Counted from the first letter of the stretch, positions 8,100-17,278 are shown. The stretch: DNA of 64,000 bases from Pseudomonas baetica (GCF_019733355.1 NZ_JAIHLQ010000020.1:57929-121928), one strand, 5' to 3'. Notes: a model not told the origin generated them from the letters alone. Numbers and translations: made by a program.

Positions 8100-9752
8100 T
8101 TGTCTCTGGCAAAAACCTTTGAATCTGCAGTGAACCTGGGCGCTCTTACTGAAGCCTGGTTGCGCACAATCAAGCCTCTGCTGAAGACCCAACTTTTCGA
8201 ACTCGGGGTGAAGGCCAAGCTCAACAACGCTGCCTCGGTAATGGCCCCGGGAGCTTTAGTCGCGAATGTCGTTCGTCAATCAGGTATCAGCTGGAGCGAG
8301 AAGCCAATTCGTGTCCTCCTGCTGGGATCAGATCCTCTCATAAGATTCGATAAGTCCAAGTGGGCTAGCTTGGCTGGCGAATTTCTTGGAGCTCCAGGAG
8401 CTGTGGAGATCATCTATACCCTGGACGAGAATGCGGACTCCGAATTCTCAAAGCTTGCGACAGCGCTCAACCTTCCCGCATGTAGCGTATTGACCCACGG
8501 CGAAGCAGTCGAGAGCGGCTTTTCGAAGGTCGACTTGGCAATATGGGTTCACCCTGCCGCAGAGTCGGCAGACGAGGCTGAGGCTCTGAATACCTCCACT
8601 GCGATGTCGCTGTCCACCAAGCAAGGTGTTCCTGTTTATTCGGCCTCATTTAACGAGGTCGACCTCCACACACAGAATTTCCTGATTCAACATCACTCTG
8701 TGCAGTTGCAGCCACTTGGCGGTCCGATTACTCGCGGGGCCCCATCCATCAACCGATACGGCATTTCTACCTTCGGTTTAGGGGTAGAGGGTGGATGGGG
8801 TGCAATATTGGCAAAAGTTGAGCCGGCGCAGCAGCTCGGCGATCCCTGCGAGGCCGCTCTCGTACGCACGGCGATGAGACTCGTATGTGCTGAAGGAGCA
8901 CTCCATACGTCATGGAGCCTGGGCCAGCGCATAAACGGTGTAGCCTTCAACCGGATCATCCCGTTGGGATTGCTTGGCAACATGGCCATCGACCCTTCAA
9001 CTGGTCATGTCTTCCAAAAAAATGAAGACTCACGTGATCTCCGCGTTGTCGGCCATCTATGGGACAGCGAGCTTAGGCTGATGCCGAGCTCCAAGCGTGA
9101 GCTGTTGCTGTGGGCATGTCGAATTAAGCTGGCATTTCAAACAGAGCTGCCAAAAGAAGATGCCAGGCGCAAAGAGGCAATAGCCTCCCTTGAGCAGGGT
9201 TTTAATGACGGAATTGTCGAAGCTGCTGTAGCGCTGGCTCGGTGCTATGAGTCATCAAAAGCTGATGGAAGCGATGTAACGGCACATCTTTGGCAAAGCA
9301 AGGCTGGGGCCCTGCACCCATTGAGCTCTTACGGCTTGGCCTATGAGGCTTTGGGAGCTGGAGACTTAGCCGCCGTTGAGCGATATCTGCGAATCGCTGT
9401 CGAGTTCGGATACCCGATTGCGATGACAGACCTCGGGAAGATGCTCTGTGACAGTAAGCGAGTAGACGAGGGTCTGGCTCTCTTGAACGAAGCCGCCTCT
9501 CGCAAGGATCCTGAAGCCAATTACGAGCTTGGAGAATTGTCTGCCAAAGGTGGTGACCTGCAAGGCGCCCTGGAATTCCTTCGCGCGGCATGGATCTATG
9601 GTCATGTCGACGCAGCAGCCTTTGCGCGGCAAGTAGCCGATTACATGCTTGAGCACGGAATTGGGAAACGCTCGTTAATCAAGCGCGAAGCGAAGGAAAT
9701 CGCTGCATTTCAAAAGAAGCTCGACACCCGCTTGGTGGCAAATGCTACTTAG
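8100..9752 (+). CDS. Large Sel1/TPR-repeat protein with N-terminal alpha/beta domain
   Basis: A 550-residue protein starting at TTG, with GGGG about ten bases upstream. Residues around 60-190 alternate strands and helices (IRVLLLGSDPLIRFD, then VEIIYTLDEN, then VDLAIWVHPA), giving the look of a Rossmann-type domain of unknown kind. The C-terminal third (about 360-525) is a run of Sel1/TPR-like helical repeats such as LAAVERYLRIAVEFGYPIAM and GALEFLRAAWIYGHVDAAAF. It is divergent from the Tus-like operon, which has its own Sel1 protein, so the two may interact. It overlaps the following protease gene by 11 nt. Repeat assignment is firm; function unknown. Confidence 0.65.
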   Translation: MSLAKTFESAVNLGALTEAWLRTIKPLLKTQLFELGVKAKLNNAASVMAPGALVANVVRQSGISWSEKPIRVLLLGSDPLIRFDKSKWASLAGEFLGAPGAVEIIYTLDENADSEFSKLATALNLPACSVLTHGEAVESGFSKVDLAIWVHPAAESADEAEALNTSTAMSLSTKQGVPVYSASFNEVDLHTQNFLIQHHSVQLQPLGGPITRGAPSINRYGISTFGLGVEGGWGAILAKVEPAQQLGDPCEAALVRTAMRLVCAEGALHTSWSLGQRINGVAFNRIIPLGLLGNMAIDPSTGHVFQKNEDSRDLRVVGHLWDSELRLMPSSKRELLLWACRIKLAFQTELPKEDARRKEAIASLEQGFNDGIVEAAVALARCYESSKADGSDVTAHLWQSKAGALHPLSSYGLAYEALGAGDLAAVERYLRIAVEFGYPIAMTDLGKMLCDSKRVDEGLALLNEAASRKDPEANYELGELSAKGGDLQGALEFLRAAWIYGHVDAAAFARQVADYMLEHGIGKRSLIKREAKEIAAFQKKLDTRLVANAT

Positions 9753-10359
9753 GATTCGACTGAGTGCTTCAAATTGGGCTGGAAGAATCGCTATATCAGC
9801 GATCCTCGCTTGGATGCCTTTACATTCTGTGGCATCAACGGTTCCAGTTGTGGATTCCAAGTTGGTCACTTACGGAGTGTCCGGGCAAACCATCGATCAA
9901 ATTCAACGATCGATTGCAGAGCATACACCCAGTCGAAACGGGGGCTCCTACTACGCCGGCGTCACGATATGGAATCTCTCAGCATCCTATGACCTGATTC
10001 CCTCCCCACATGGCTGCCTACTCGATAACGGGCAGGTGTTCTTGAAAATCAGGATTCACCTACCTGTTCTGGAATCGATTCCCAAATCCCCAGGTGTTGA
10101 GCAAGAGTGGCGGCGGTTTTACAGCGCCCTCAATGCTCATGAAGCATTGCATGCGCAAAACGCCTACCGGGCCGCCACCACGCTACTGGCAAAAATAAAC
10201 GGGACACGCACTGATGTGCCCTGTTCTCGCGCCAAGGTGATCGCTGAGAAGGCTACGGCCGCGCTGATAGAACGGATTTCTGCCTACGACAAAGATCTAG
10301 ACATTCAAACCCGTCACGGAACTACGCAGGGCGCTTATTTGAACCCCGTTGTCAGATGA
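9742..10359 (+). CDS. DUF922-like secreted zinc metalloprotease
   Basis: A 205-residue protein with an N-terminal hydrophobic signal or anchor (about 12-32, ending near SVAS). It then has a domain containing HEALH at residues 133-137, a zinc-metalloprotease HExxH motif in the sequence SALNAHEALHAQNAY. This order and size resemble the DUF922 group of predicted secreted zinc-dependent proteases. Two cysteines (GCLLD and PCSRAK) may form a disulphide in the periplasm. The start overlaps the preceding repeat-protein gene by 11 nt. Proteolytic activity is inferred from the motif. Confidence 0.72.
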   Translation: MLLRIRLSASNWAGRIAISAILAWMPLHSVASTVPVVDSKLVTYGVSGQTIDQIQRSIAEHTPSRNGGSYYAGVTIWNLSASYDLIPSPHGCLLDNGQVFLKIRIHLPVLESIPKSPGVEQEWRRFYSALNAHEALHAQNAYRAATTLLAKINGTRTDVPCSRAKVIAEKATAALIERISAYDKDLDIQTRHGTTQGAYLNPVVR

Positions 10360-10403
10360 CCCCCCCCACAGAATATGAAGCCTAACTGCCTGGAGCATAA
10401 CCT

Positions 10404-11534
10404 TTGAAGAAAACGTTATTGATGTCTGCTTTGTTGGTGTTGGCTACTGCTATATCAGGGGTTGCCGCAGCCGCAGACGCTCGTGTTGGAACCTGGAATA
10501 CAATGCGTCTGGGCAACGGTGACCAGAAAAGTTACCCAGCTTTAGCAGCAGTCGCCGCCAATGTTGACGTCCTGGCCGTTCAGGAGGTGATGAATGATGA
10601 GGGCATCCAATACCTAAAACTGGCACTGGAGCAACGGACACGTGAAAAGTGGAGCTCGCTGTGCTCAAGCCCTGTAGGCTCGCGCAGTTATAAGGAGCAG
10701 TATTGCTTTCTTAGCCGCGATTCGGCAGTTCAATATGAAGACGGCGCCGTAAGCTTTTTGGATCGTAAGCATGTGTTCATGCGAGAGCCCTATAGCGCGC
10801 GCTTTAAGTCCCTCAGTGACGGCAATACCTTCGCCTTGGCCACCGTACATATCATTTACGGCAAGTCAGCCGCTGACAGAACCCCAGAGCTGAAAGAGCT
10901 CGGTAATTACTGGGAATGGCTCGAGCAGGTATACCCAGGAGAGCCCATCATGCTGATGGGTGATTTCAACATGCCCCCTTCGGACCCTGCGTTCGAGTCC
11001 CTTCGAGCACGTGCTATCCCAATGGTTACAGACGGCGCAAGCACGTTGTCGAACACAAGCGGTCGGTTTGCCAATCTGTACGACAATGTGTTTGCCAACC
11101 AGTCAGCGCGATCGATGATGTCCGGTGTTGGGATCGTCAATTACCCTGCGATGCTCAAGGTAAGCCATGAGGATGGGCGGCGCGCCGTGAGCGATCATGC
11201 GCCAGTGTTCTTCCAGCTTGGGAAGGCTAGGCTGGGGAGTGCTGTCCAGATGGCTTATCCTCAAGGACCCGCTCAGCTGATGCACCAGGTAGTGAATGCT
11301 CCGGCTCGTAATGACTCTGTCTTCACTCCTCTCGCATCGACCGGGCTTGGTGCCCTTTCTACCGCTTCGAATACTCAGGTCGGGAGCGTGCACGGTAATA
11401 AGAGCTCCCATATCTACCACCTTTCCAGCGGTTGCCCGTCCTACGGAATGATCTCGGAGAAGAATCTGGTGGTATTTGCTAGTGAAGCCGAAGCGATTAC
11501 GAGCAACTACAGGAAGGCGGGTAATTGCAAGTAA
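10404..11534 (+). CDS. Secreted endonuclease/exonuclease/phosphatase-fold protein with Zn-binding tail
   Basis: A 376-residue protein starting at TTG, with an N-terminal signal peptide ending around VAAAADA. The mature part has the DNase-I-like (EEP) pattern: WNTMRLG, QEVMNDEG with the metal-binding Glu, MGDFNMPPSD with the catalytic Asp and Asn, and VSDHAPVF with the catalytic His. The last 45 residues form a separate module, HIYHLSSGCPSY ... RKAGNC, like the small Ada-type zinc-binding domains found at the C-terminus of some secreted nucleases. An exported metal-dependent nuclease or phosphodiesterase is most likely. It follows the metalloprotease gene on the same strand. Confidence 0.8.
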   Translation: MKKTLLMSALLVLATAISGVAAAADARVGTWNTMRLGNGDQKSYPALAAVAANVDVLAVQEVMNDEGIQYLKLALEQRTREKWSSLCSSPVGSRSYKEQYCFLSRDSAVQYEDGAVSFLDRKHVFMREPYSARFKSLSDGNTFALATVHIIYGKSAADRTPELKELGNYWEWLEQVYPGEPIMLMGDFNMPPSDPAFESLRARAIPMVTDGASTLSNTSGRFANLYDNVFANQSARSMMSGVGIVNYPAMLKVSHEDGRRAVSDHAPVFFQLGKARLGSAVQMAYPQGPAQLMHQVVNAPARNDSVFTPLASTGLGALSTASNTQVGSVHGNKSSHIYHLSSGCPSYGMISEKNLVVFASEAEAITSNYRKAGNCK

Positions 11535-11556
11535 GGTAAGCAAACGGCATCTTGTC

Positions 11557-12066
11557 ATGAATGACGGTAAATATAAAATGAGAGACCCAATGAAAGCCAC
11601 AATGCAGCAGGCAACCGAACACAATCAAAACGTACTGAATGTCCTAACTGAACTTCTTAGTGTACTTCGCGATGCAGATGCCATTATCGGTCGTGACGAA
11701 GAAATTTTAGCTTTCGACAGTCACCGCACCCTAGCGGCAATTCATGGTGACATACACTCTGTTTTTGGCTCGCTAAGTTTGATTGCGGGAGGTGAATATT
11801 CTGGCGGGTGGAACGTGTTCTCTCAAACCCAACAGAATAAGGACTTCTTTCTGCTCAATATTCGCTCCCTGCTCCGTGAATCGGACTTCAATAACGGCTT
11901 CCCGCTGATCACAGATGTTTGCACCCTGATCGAAGGGTTGCCGTGTATGCCACCCGAATACGCTTTGAAGGTCAAAATCGCTCACGATAAAATCTCTCAT
12001 GCGATGAGAAGTTTTCGCTCGAAAAACAGTGGAGAGATTGAGGCGGCGATTTTTGACCACGAATGA
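11557..12066 (+). CDS. Hypothetical helical protein
   Basis: A 169-residue, mostly helical soluble protein without recognised motifs. Several in-frame ATGs lie close together (11557, 11578 and later) and none has a good Shine-Dalgarno, so the start is uncertain; the longer frame upstream overlaps the nuclease gene. It precedes the repeat-rich intergenic region at 12.1-12.5 kb. Function unknown. Confidence 0.45.
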   Translation: MNDGKYKMRDPMKATMQQATEHNQNVLNVLTELLSVLRDADAIIGRDEEILAFDSHRTLAAIHGDIHSVFGSLSLIAGGEYSGGWNVFSQTQQNKDFFLLNIRSLLRESDFNNGFPLITDVCTLIEGLPCMPPEYALKVKIAHDKISHAMRSFRSKNSGEIEAAIFDHE

Positions 12067-12127
12067 CCACGGAAACAGTCCTGACTGTTGCAAACAAAAA
12101 CGAGCCATGCGATCTGTTGGCAGCAAA

Positions 12128-12332
12128 CAACATCGTTCGACACAAGACAACTTATTGCGACACTCGGCATTATAGATTGACACAAAAACGCTGATGAATC
12201 GCCCTCTGGAGCAGAGCAACAGCCTGCAGCGCCCGGAATCACTGGTAGGTTGTGTCAAACTATGTTGTCGTTGCTGTCCGGGTTGATACGTGAGTGGTCA
12301 GTGATTTAGGGGCTTTGTGTCAATCTATGTTG
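12128..12332. repeat. Four copies of a 17-bp repeat, two inverted and two direct
   Basis: Copies on the minus strand lie at 12128-12144 (TGTGTCGAACGATGTTG) and 12168-12184 (TGTGTCAATCTATAATG). Copies on the plus strand lie at 12251-12267 (TGTGTCAAACTATGTTG) and 12316-12332 (TGTGTCAATCTATGTTG). The pairs with the closest sequences differ at only one or two of 17 positions. The array reads GACACA-type sites first and TGTGTC-type sites second, as a transposon right end followed by a left end would, or as an operator array would. No transposase gene is adjacent. Confidence 0.6.
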
Positions 12333-12556
12333 ATGCCACCCAGTGAACCCGCAAAGCGCGGTCAACGCCCGCTTCACATGCGAAGGCATTGTGCTGGACG
12401 AAATCGTCGCCCGAATCGGTTTGAAGATGCGCAGCAGTGAAATCGTATGTTTAACTGACAACACCGTGTGGTGAAAAGCCTAAGGTGGCGCAGTGCAGAT
12501 GTATCGCCACAGCGATGGCGGGATACCCAGCGTTGTTTGAATACGAGGCCACCGTC
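12333..12556. other. Gene-free stretch with a possible coding remnant
   Basis: After the last repeat copy, a plus-strand frame at about 12343-12474 reads like protein (for example CEGIVLDEIVARIGLKM) but has no start signal of its own and ends in TGA. It may be the 3' end of a disrupted gene. I cannot name the family. Confidence 0.3.
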
Positions 12557-13648
12557 ATGACGCAATTCATAGCTACTGAACACAAATTGGCTCGCCTATG
12601 GGTCGAGGTCTGCGGCAAGAGCTTGGGCATCGAGCGTGCTGAGGCCGCAGCCATGTATGCAAATCTGTGCGGTTTCCGAACTTGGGATGCAGTTACCAGT
12701 GCGATAGGGAACAAGCAGCCCAGTGTTCCAGACGAGCAACTAGAAGTACCCGAGTTGATGGCTCGACGGGATAGCTACATTGCTGTGATGGTTGATGTCT
12801 TTGCGATAAACCCATCGATGGCCGTCCACCTGGCCGCGAACCTCAGTCCCTCCAGCGGCAAAATGCCTAAGACTATATCAATCAACCGAAGTACTTTGCA
12901 TTCTCCGCCTGAAGATGAAGGTTTGAGCCTCTATGTGCCGGGCTTTGATGATCCTCGGGTAGCAAACGCAATGCTCAAGGATTTGCTAGGTGGTGCGCCA
13001 GGCCTCGAAGGCTGCAATCTGGATAACTTAACCGACCGCCTGCGCATTTCTCATCCGGTTGAACCGGGGGATTTCTGGGACTTTTACAGCGATCAGGGCT
13101 TCGACCTGATCGAAGATACCTTTGTCGAAGATTATGAATACGGTGGACCATCGTTCTTCATGCCGTGTAGCCCTGAAATATCCGATAGCGAAAAGGTACC
13201 GGTCTTCCTGACCAGCCTTGCTTACACGCCGCTAGATCATCATGACCAGATGGCAGATGAGGTTCGTCGAGTGATGCTTGAGAGCGCCAAAGCGATCACT
13301 GGTGCGGATACCCTGCTCCTCTGCTGGGGACATTTGCAGCAAAAAGAAATTGGGGGCAAGCGGTTCACCTACGCTGGCCAGATTCATCATGAGGGGACTT
13401 GGCGCGATCTGCTCCTGAACAGATCGCTGGACTCATTCGACAAGTTGCTTCGTGCAACAACTGCTCTACAGGACATTAATGAGCCAGGGCCAGAGTTTCA
13501 GGACAGCGGCTCGGAATGCATGATTCGCTTCTTTATGGTGCAGACCCAGTGCGAGTCTAGCGCGGAGTTCTTCCAAAAATACATTGTGAACAGCATCGGC
13601 AACCCCAGCGGATGGTCAATTGGGATTATTTCTAGCAAGTCCGAGTAG
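12557..13648 (+). CDS. Hypothetical protein with an N-terminal helical module shared with 54190-55362
   Basis: A 363-residue protein. I chose the ATG at 12557 because GAGG lies upstream at good spacing and the 24 extra upstream codons look non-coding. The first 50 residues have a helical motif (EAAAMYANLCGFRTWDAV) of the type seen at the N-terminus of many plasmid and island proteins (…LxARLxGFxxWxAL…). The product of the gene at 54190-55362 has a similar motif. The rest is acidic, with no recognised domain. The gene is followed by a small gene 16 bp downstream. Confidence 0.6.
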   Translation: MTQFIATEHKLARLWVEVCGKSLGIERAEAAAMYANLCGFRTWDAVTSAIGNKQPSVPDEQLEVPELMARRDSYIAVMVDVFAINPSMAVHLAANLSPSSGKMPKTISINRSTLHSPPEDEGLSLYVPGFDDPRVANAMLKDLLGGAPGLEGCNLDNLTDRLRISHPVEPGDFWDFYSDQGFDLIEDTFVEDYEYGGPSFFMPCSPEISDSEKVPVFLTSLAYTPLDHHDQMADEVRRVMLESAKAITGADTLLLCWGHLQQKEIGGKRFTYAGQIHHEGTWRDLLLNRSLDSFDKLLRATTALQDINEPGPEFQDSGSECMIRFFMVQTQCESSAEFFQKYIVNSIGNPSGWSIGIISSKSE

Positions 13649-13664
13649 ACATCAAGAAAATCGC

Positions 13665-13964
13665 ATGAGGAACACCCAAGCCCCGCCTAACCCGTGGGGC
13701 CGTTGCCGTAGGGGCGGCGTGATTTTCGCTCCCAGGATCGATCGTGAATATCAAATACTGGGGGCTATCGGCCGTGTTCTCGTTGCCTCGCAACTCGGCG
13801 ATGGCATCAAGGTAACCGTACAGTTTTCGAGTAAACAAGCTGTGAACGATCAGGAAGCATTCAGCCGCGTGGTGGACGAATTAGCGGCTTTAGTTCGGCA
13901 ACTAGTCCACCAACTCGGTAAGGTCGCACCAGATAGCGACCTCCCGGCGAAGGCTCTGGACTAA
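13665..13964 (+). CDS. Small hypothetical protein
   Basis: A 99-residue protein beginning 16 bp after the previous gene on the same strand. It has a basic N-terminus and a helical C-terminal half (VVDELAALVRQLVHQLGKVA) that could be amphipathic. The composition looks protein-like, but I recognise no family, and a short shadow frame runs antisense. Moderate to low confidence that it is expressed. Confidence 0.4.
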   Translation: MRNTQAPPNPWGRCRRGGVIFAPRIDREYQILGAIGRVLVASQLGDGIKVTVQFSSKQAVNDQEAFSRVVDELAALVRQLVHQLGKVAPDSDLPAKALD

Positions 13965-14021
13965 TTAAAGCGCAAGTGTCTGCAAGGTAGTCCACTACGC
14001 AAAGACACCCTGCAGCTCACC

Positions 14022-14669
14022 TCACCTGGTGGTGCTGGCATGGACGAGGGTCTGCCTTCCCCTGATGCTGATAAGACCTTCCTGAGAAAGCTCCTTCATC
14101 ACCTTTCCAACCATCTCTCGCGTGCACCCGACCATGGACGCGATCTCGACCCGTGTATTCTTCAATACGTACCCCTCTGGGTGAGAGATTGCACCGGGTA
14201 GACTGCATAGTTCCACGAGCGCGCTTGAAACTCTGCCGCGAACGTCATAGAAGGCAAATTGGCCGACCTTGCGTAAAGACCTAACGCTCGTGCGTGAAAG
14301 CTCACGACAGAGTCCAAACATCGCAAGAGGCTGAGATGCACAGGCCTGCAGCAGCTCTTTGGCAGTCAGCACGTATGCAAAGCACTCAGATTTGGCAAGC
14401 ACGTACATTTCGATCTTGTTGCCTTCTCCGGGATCGATGCTTCCAAATACGTCGCCAGGAATTAGGTGCGCAATGTTGAGCTCGCTTACTTGAGAATGAT
14501 CAGTGACTTGTATAGCCGCAGTACCTTCTGTGAGCAAAAAAACACATGGTTCCTCAGAGTCGAATCTCATCAACGTCGAACCCCGAGCAAATTTTCGTCT
14601 TTTGCCCGACGCAGTAAACAAGGTATTAGCGCCTGCCTTCTGGAGCGCACTGCTGCCGGCATGTTTCAT
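14022..14669 (-). CDS. Crp/Vfr-family transcription regulator
   Basis: A 215-residue protein with the two-domain CRP layout. The N-terminal cyclic-nucleotide-type beta-roll (about 20-130) includes FLLTEGTAAIQV and IPGDVFGSID. The C-terminal winged helix (about 165-213) has EIASMVGCTREMVGKVMKEL, close to the Crp/Vfr recognition helix (VGCSRETVGRxLK). A CRP-like target half-site is therefore plausible. The ligand pocket is less conserved, so cAMP binding is uncertain. It is divergent from the helicase gene at 14864, which it may regulate. Confidence 0.8.
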   Translation of the reverse strand: MKHAGSSALQKAGANTLFTASGKRRKFARGSTLMRFDSEEPCVFLLTEGTAAIQVTDHSQVSELNIAHLIPGDVFGSIDPGEGNKIEMYVLAKSECFAYVLTAKELLQACASQPLAMFGLCRELSRTSVRSLRKVGQFAFYDVRGRVSSALVELCSLPGAISHPEGYVLKNTRVEIASMVGCTREMVGKVMKELSQEGLISIRGRQTLVHASTTR

Positions 14670-14863
14670 TCATCGCTCCATCATCTGTAAGTCCCATAAT
14701 GACGAGATACCTGGTCATTGGGAGATGGCAGGACGATACCCAGATTCAGTGGAAGGTGTTACTCAAAAGAGGGCTGTGTAATTTCCGTGAGCTCGTTTTG
14801 GGTAGCACATAGAGGATCCTGAAGACACACTTGATCTATTAATTTGTTCGACAGGCGATCACA

Positions 14864-17278
14864 GTGAATCAACCAATCGAGCCACCCTACGAACTCGATG
14901 AGCTTCCATTTCATCATCGCTTGGCAGCCCAGGTGTTGGGTGCTGGATTGGATCTACTTAATGCGAGACATCTCGAGTCCTGGGAGGCTGGCCGCCGTAT
15001 CGGTCTCATGGAGGCCAAGGCATTAGCTCAGCAGTCATCTACCCAGGATCAGGTCGTAATTCCCGGTTTGAAAACCACTGAGCCCGATCATCAGGTCACA
15101 GGCAAAGATGACTTGGTGTTTGGCGGCGAACGCATTCATATCAGCAGTGATGCTCGCGCAGCTATGCGCGCTGACTGTGAAGCAAGGCTAGATAAGTGTG
15201 CACAGCCCACAATGGAGCAATGGAAGGCTATCCTTTCGACATCCAATACGACTCTTCTCGGAGGTGGTGCGGGTACTGGTAAGACCAAGACATTGCTGTT
15301 CAGGGCATTGTTTTTCCATCGATATGCGCAGGTCCCTCTATCTCAGATACGTATTCTCACGTTCAGCCGTGAGGCTCGTGTAGAGATGGCCAGCGATCTA
15401 CAGGAGGTCTTTGGTCTGTTCGGTGTGGTGCTCTCGCCGGCCGAATGTCAAGCGATAGTGATGACCCCACGCTCATGCCTTTTAACCCAATCGATGGCTC
15501 TTCCTGACCTTGCCACGGTGATACCGCTTGAGAACTATGGAGCCAGCCCGCCTGACACATCTGCCCTCGCTGACGGCCGACCCTTCGAGGCGTCATTGAA
15601 CAATACGCAGAGGGTGGAGATGACCAAGTGCCTCAACCTTCTCTATCGATCCAATAAGCGGTTCAATGAAACTTACATTGCTTTGTGGATTTCGTCGCTA
15701 AGACTACCTCAGCTTGAAGTCGATTCACCCGAAGTCGTAAGGCGCGCTTCATTGGGATGGAAGCTCAGCGAGCATGACGAGGCCCTGACCAACTCTGTTG
15801 AGGCTTTGTGGCGCAAAGCAAAGGCCTGGCCTGTTGAGGGTGTGACAGCCGCTAGAAAGGTCTTCACCGTCAGAGGTCGACCTTATGCAACACATGGCTA
15901 CATCCCACAATTGAAACTCCACGTGGTGCTTGGCTTCGATAGGTCGGAAGGGCCGAGCTTGCGCCGCGATCCTTCAGCTTCAATGGAACTGTACAAAGAG
16001 GTCGCGATCAAGCGCACCCTGTTCCAGGCCTACTTTCCAGAGGGTGTGGTGCACCTGGACTCCTATCAAGATGCTGCCGAACTGTCGGAGAGGCTGAAAT
16101 ACCTCGCTCAAGCCGCTCCAAGCTTTTCTTACGCACTACAAGGTCAAACAGGTCCGGTACCGGTTCTCGATTCGTTCAATTCAACGTCAGCCTTACTTGA
16201 TTCGCTGGGCATAGAGGTAGGGTCTGTGCCTGGCAGAATGAATTTTCTACCTGCAGATTCTGACGCACTCTACTTTGAGGCATTGGCGATTTACTGGGAG
16301 GCCCTTGAGCGGCACCTCTCTAAACTAGAGGGACCGGTGATTCCGTTTGGTCGTCTGTTCGCCGCGCTTGGGGGCGGTAAGCTGCCAGCCGTACGGTACG
16401 TGCCTATGAGTATTCTCGAGCAATGCCGCCACCTTCTCATTGACGGTGCAGAAGATCAGACGCTCCCGGTTGCCTCTTGGGTGCGGTCGGTACTGATTGA
16501 GATACGTAGAAGAGACTCAGCTCAAATATACACAAGGGGTTTGTCATCAAGTATTACAGTGGCAGGAGATCCGAATCAGTGGGTGTACGGTAGTTTTGGG
16601 GCGACTCCAAAATTGTTCTTTGACTTCGAAGATATGTTTAGTAGTCCGGTACCGGCTACGAAGGTGACCCTGACCGAGTCATTCCGGTCTACTCAAGCCA
16701 TTATCGATGCGGGATCTAACCTGGTCCAAAACCTTTCTTTGGGAGTAAACCGAAGCCCTAGGTCTATTCGACCTCCAAAGGGGGAGGATCAGCCTGTCAG
16801 GATAGTTGGTGATGATCTGGATCAACTTCAACGCATCTGCCAGTCAGCAGCGGCAGATGGCTACAAAGTTTTGATACTCATCGACAGCGAGGTCGACAAG
16901 GCTTGGGTCGACTCTGCTGTTGGGGACCAGATTAGAGATGATCGTGCTTCAGGCGGGCGGTCTATCCGTGTTCGTTCATTCCACAAGGCGAAGTCACTTG
17001 AAGCGGACATCGTCGTGATGGTCGGAGACCCGTCGACTGGTGTTTCGTCTTGGTACCGCAATCAGCTCTACAAGATAGCGGGGTTCAGTTCGGGTGGTGA
17101 CTCTGCGCCGGGGGATACGGTCTCTCACGGCGAGGCTTTGCGCCTAGTCCACGTGGCAATCACCAGGGCGAGGCATAAGTGCATTTGGTTTCCAAATCGC
17201 GGAGTGGGTACTGTCCGTACCGCGAGTGTGCTGGGTGGGCTGATGCCGGGACTCTTCGATGATGAGCGCCGTGCTTGA
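14864..17278 (+). CDS. UvrD-like superfamily-1 helicase with degenerate motif II
   Basis: An 804-residue protein starting at GTG. It shows a Walker A loop (GGGAGTGKTKT, about residue 130), motif Ia/Ib-type LTFSREAR, motif III GDPNQWVYGS (about 568), motif IV-type LTESFRST, and motif VI HVAITRARH (about 763). This is the order of UvrD/Rep-family DNA helicases. Motif II is unusual: the expected DEAQD reads DGAED (about 525-529), replacing the catalytic Glu by Gly. An alternative acidic residue may compensate, or the protein may bind ATP without efficient hydrolysis. About 135 N-terminal residues precede the helicase core. It is followed by a diguanylate-cyclase remnant. Confidence 0.85.
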   Translation: MNQPIEPPYELDELPFHHRLAAQVLGAGLDLLNARHLESWEAGRRIGLMEAKALAQQSSTQDQVVIPGLKTTEPDHQVTGKDDLVFGGERIHISSDARAAMRADCEARLDKCAQPTMEQWKAILSTSNTTLLGGGAGTGKTKTLLFRALFFHRYAQVPLSQIRILTFSREARVEMASDLQEVFGLFGVVLSPAECQAIVMTPRSCLLTQSMALPDLATVIPLENYGASPPDTSALADGRPFEASLNNTQRVEMTKCLNLLYRSNKRFNETYIALWISSLRLPQLEVDSPEVVRRASLGWKLSEHDEALTNSVEALWRKAKAWPVEGVTAARKVFTVRGRPYATHGYIPQLKLHVVLGFDRSEGPSLRRDPSASMELYKEVAIKRTLFQAYFPEGVVHLDSYQDAAELSERLKYLAQAAPSFSYALQGQTGPVPVLDSFNSTSALLDSLGIEVGSVPGRMNFLPADSDALYFEALAIYWEALERHLSKLEGPVIPFGRLFAALGGGKLPAVRYVPMSILEQCRHLLIDGAEDQTLPVASWVRSVLIEIRRRDSAQIYTRGLSSSITVAGDPNQWVYGSFGATPKLFFDFEDMFSSPVPATKVTLTESFRSTQAIIDAGSNLVQNLSLGVNRSPRSIRPPKGEDQPVRIVGDDLDQLQRICQSAAADGYKVLILIDSEVDKAWVDSAVGDQIRDDRASGGRSIRVRSFHKAKSLEADIVVMVGDPSTGVSSWYRNQLYKIAGFSSGGDSAPGDTVSHGEALRLVHVAITRARHKCIWFPNRGVGTVRTASVLGGLMPGLFDDERRA

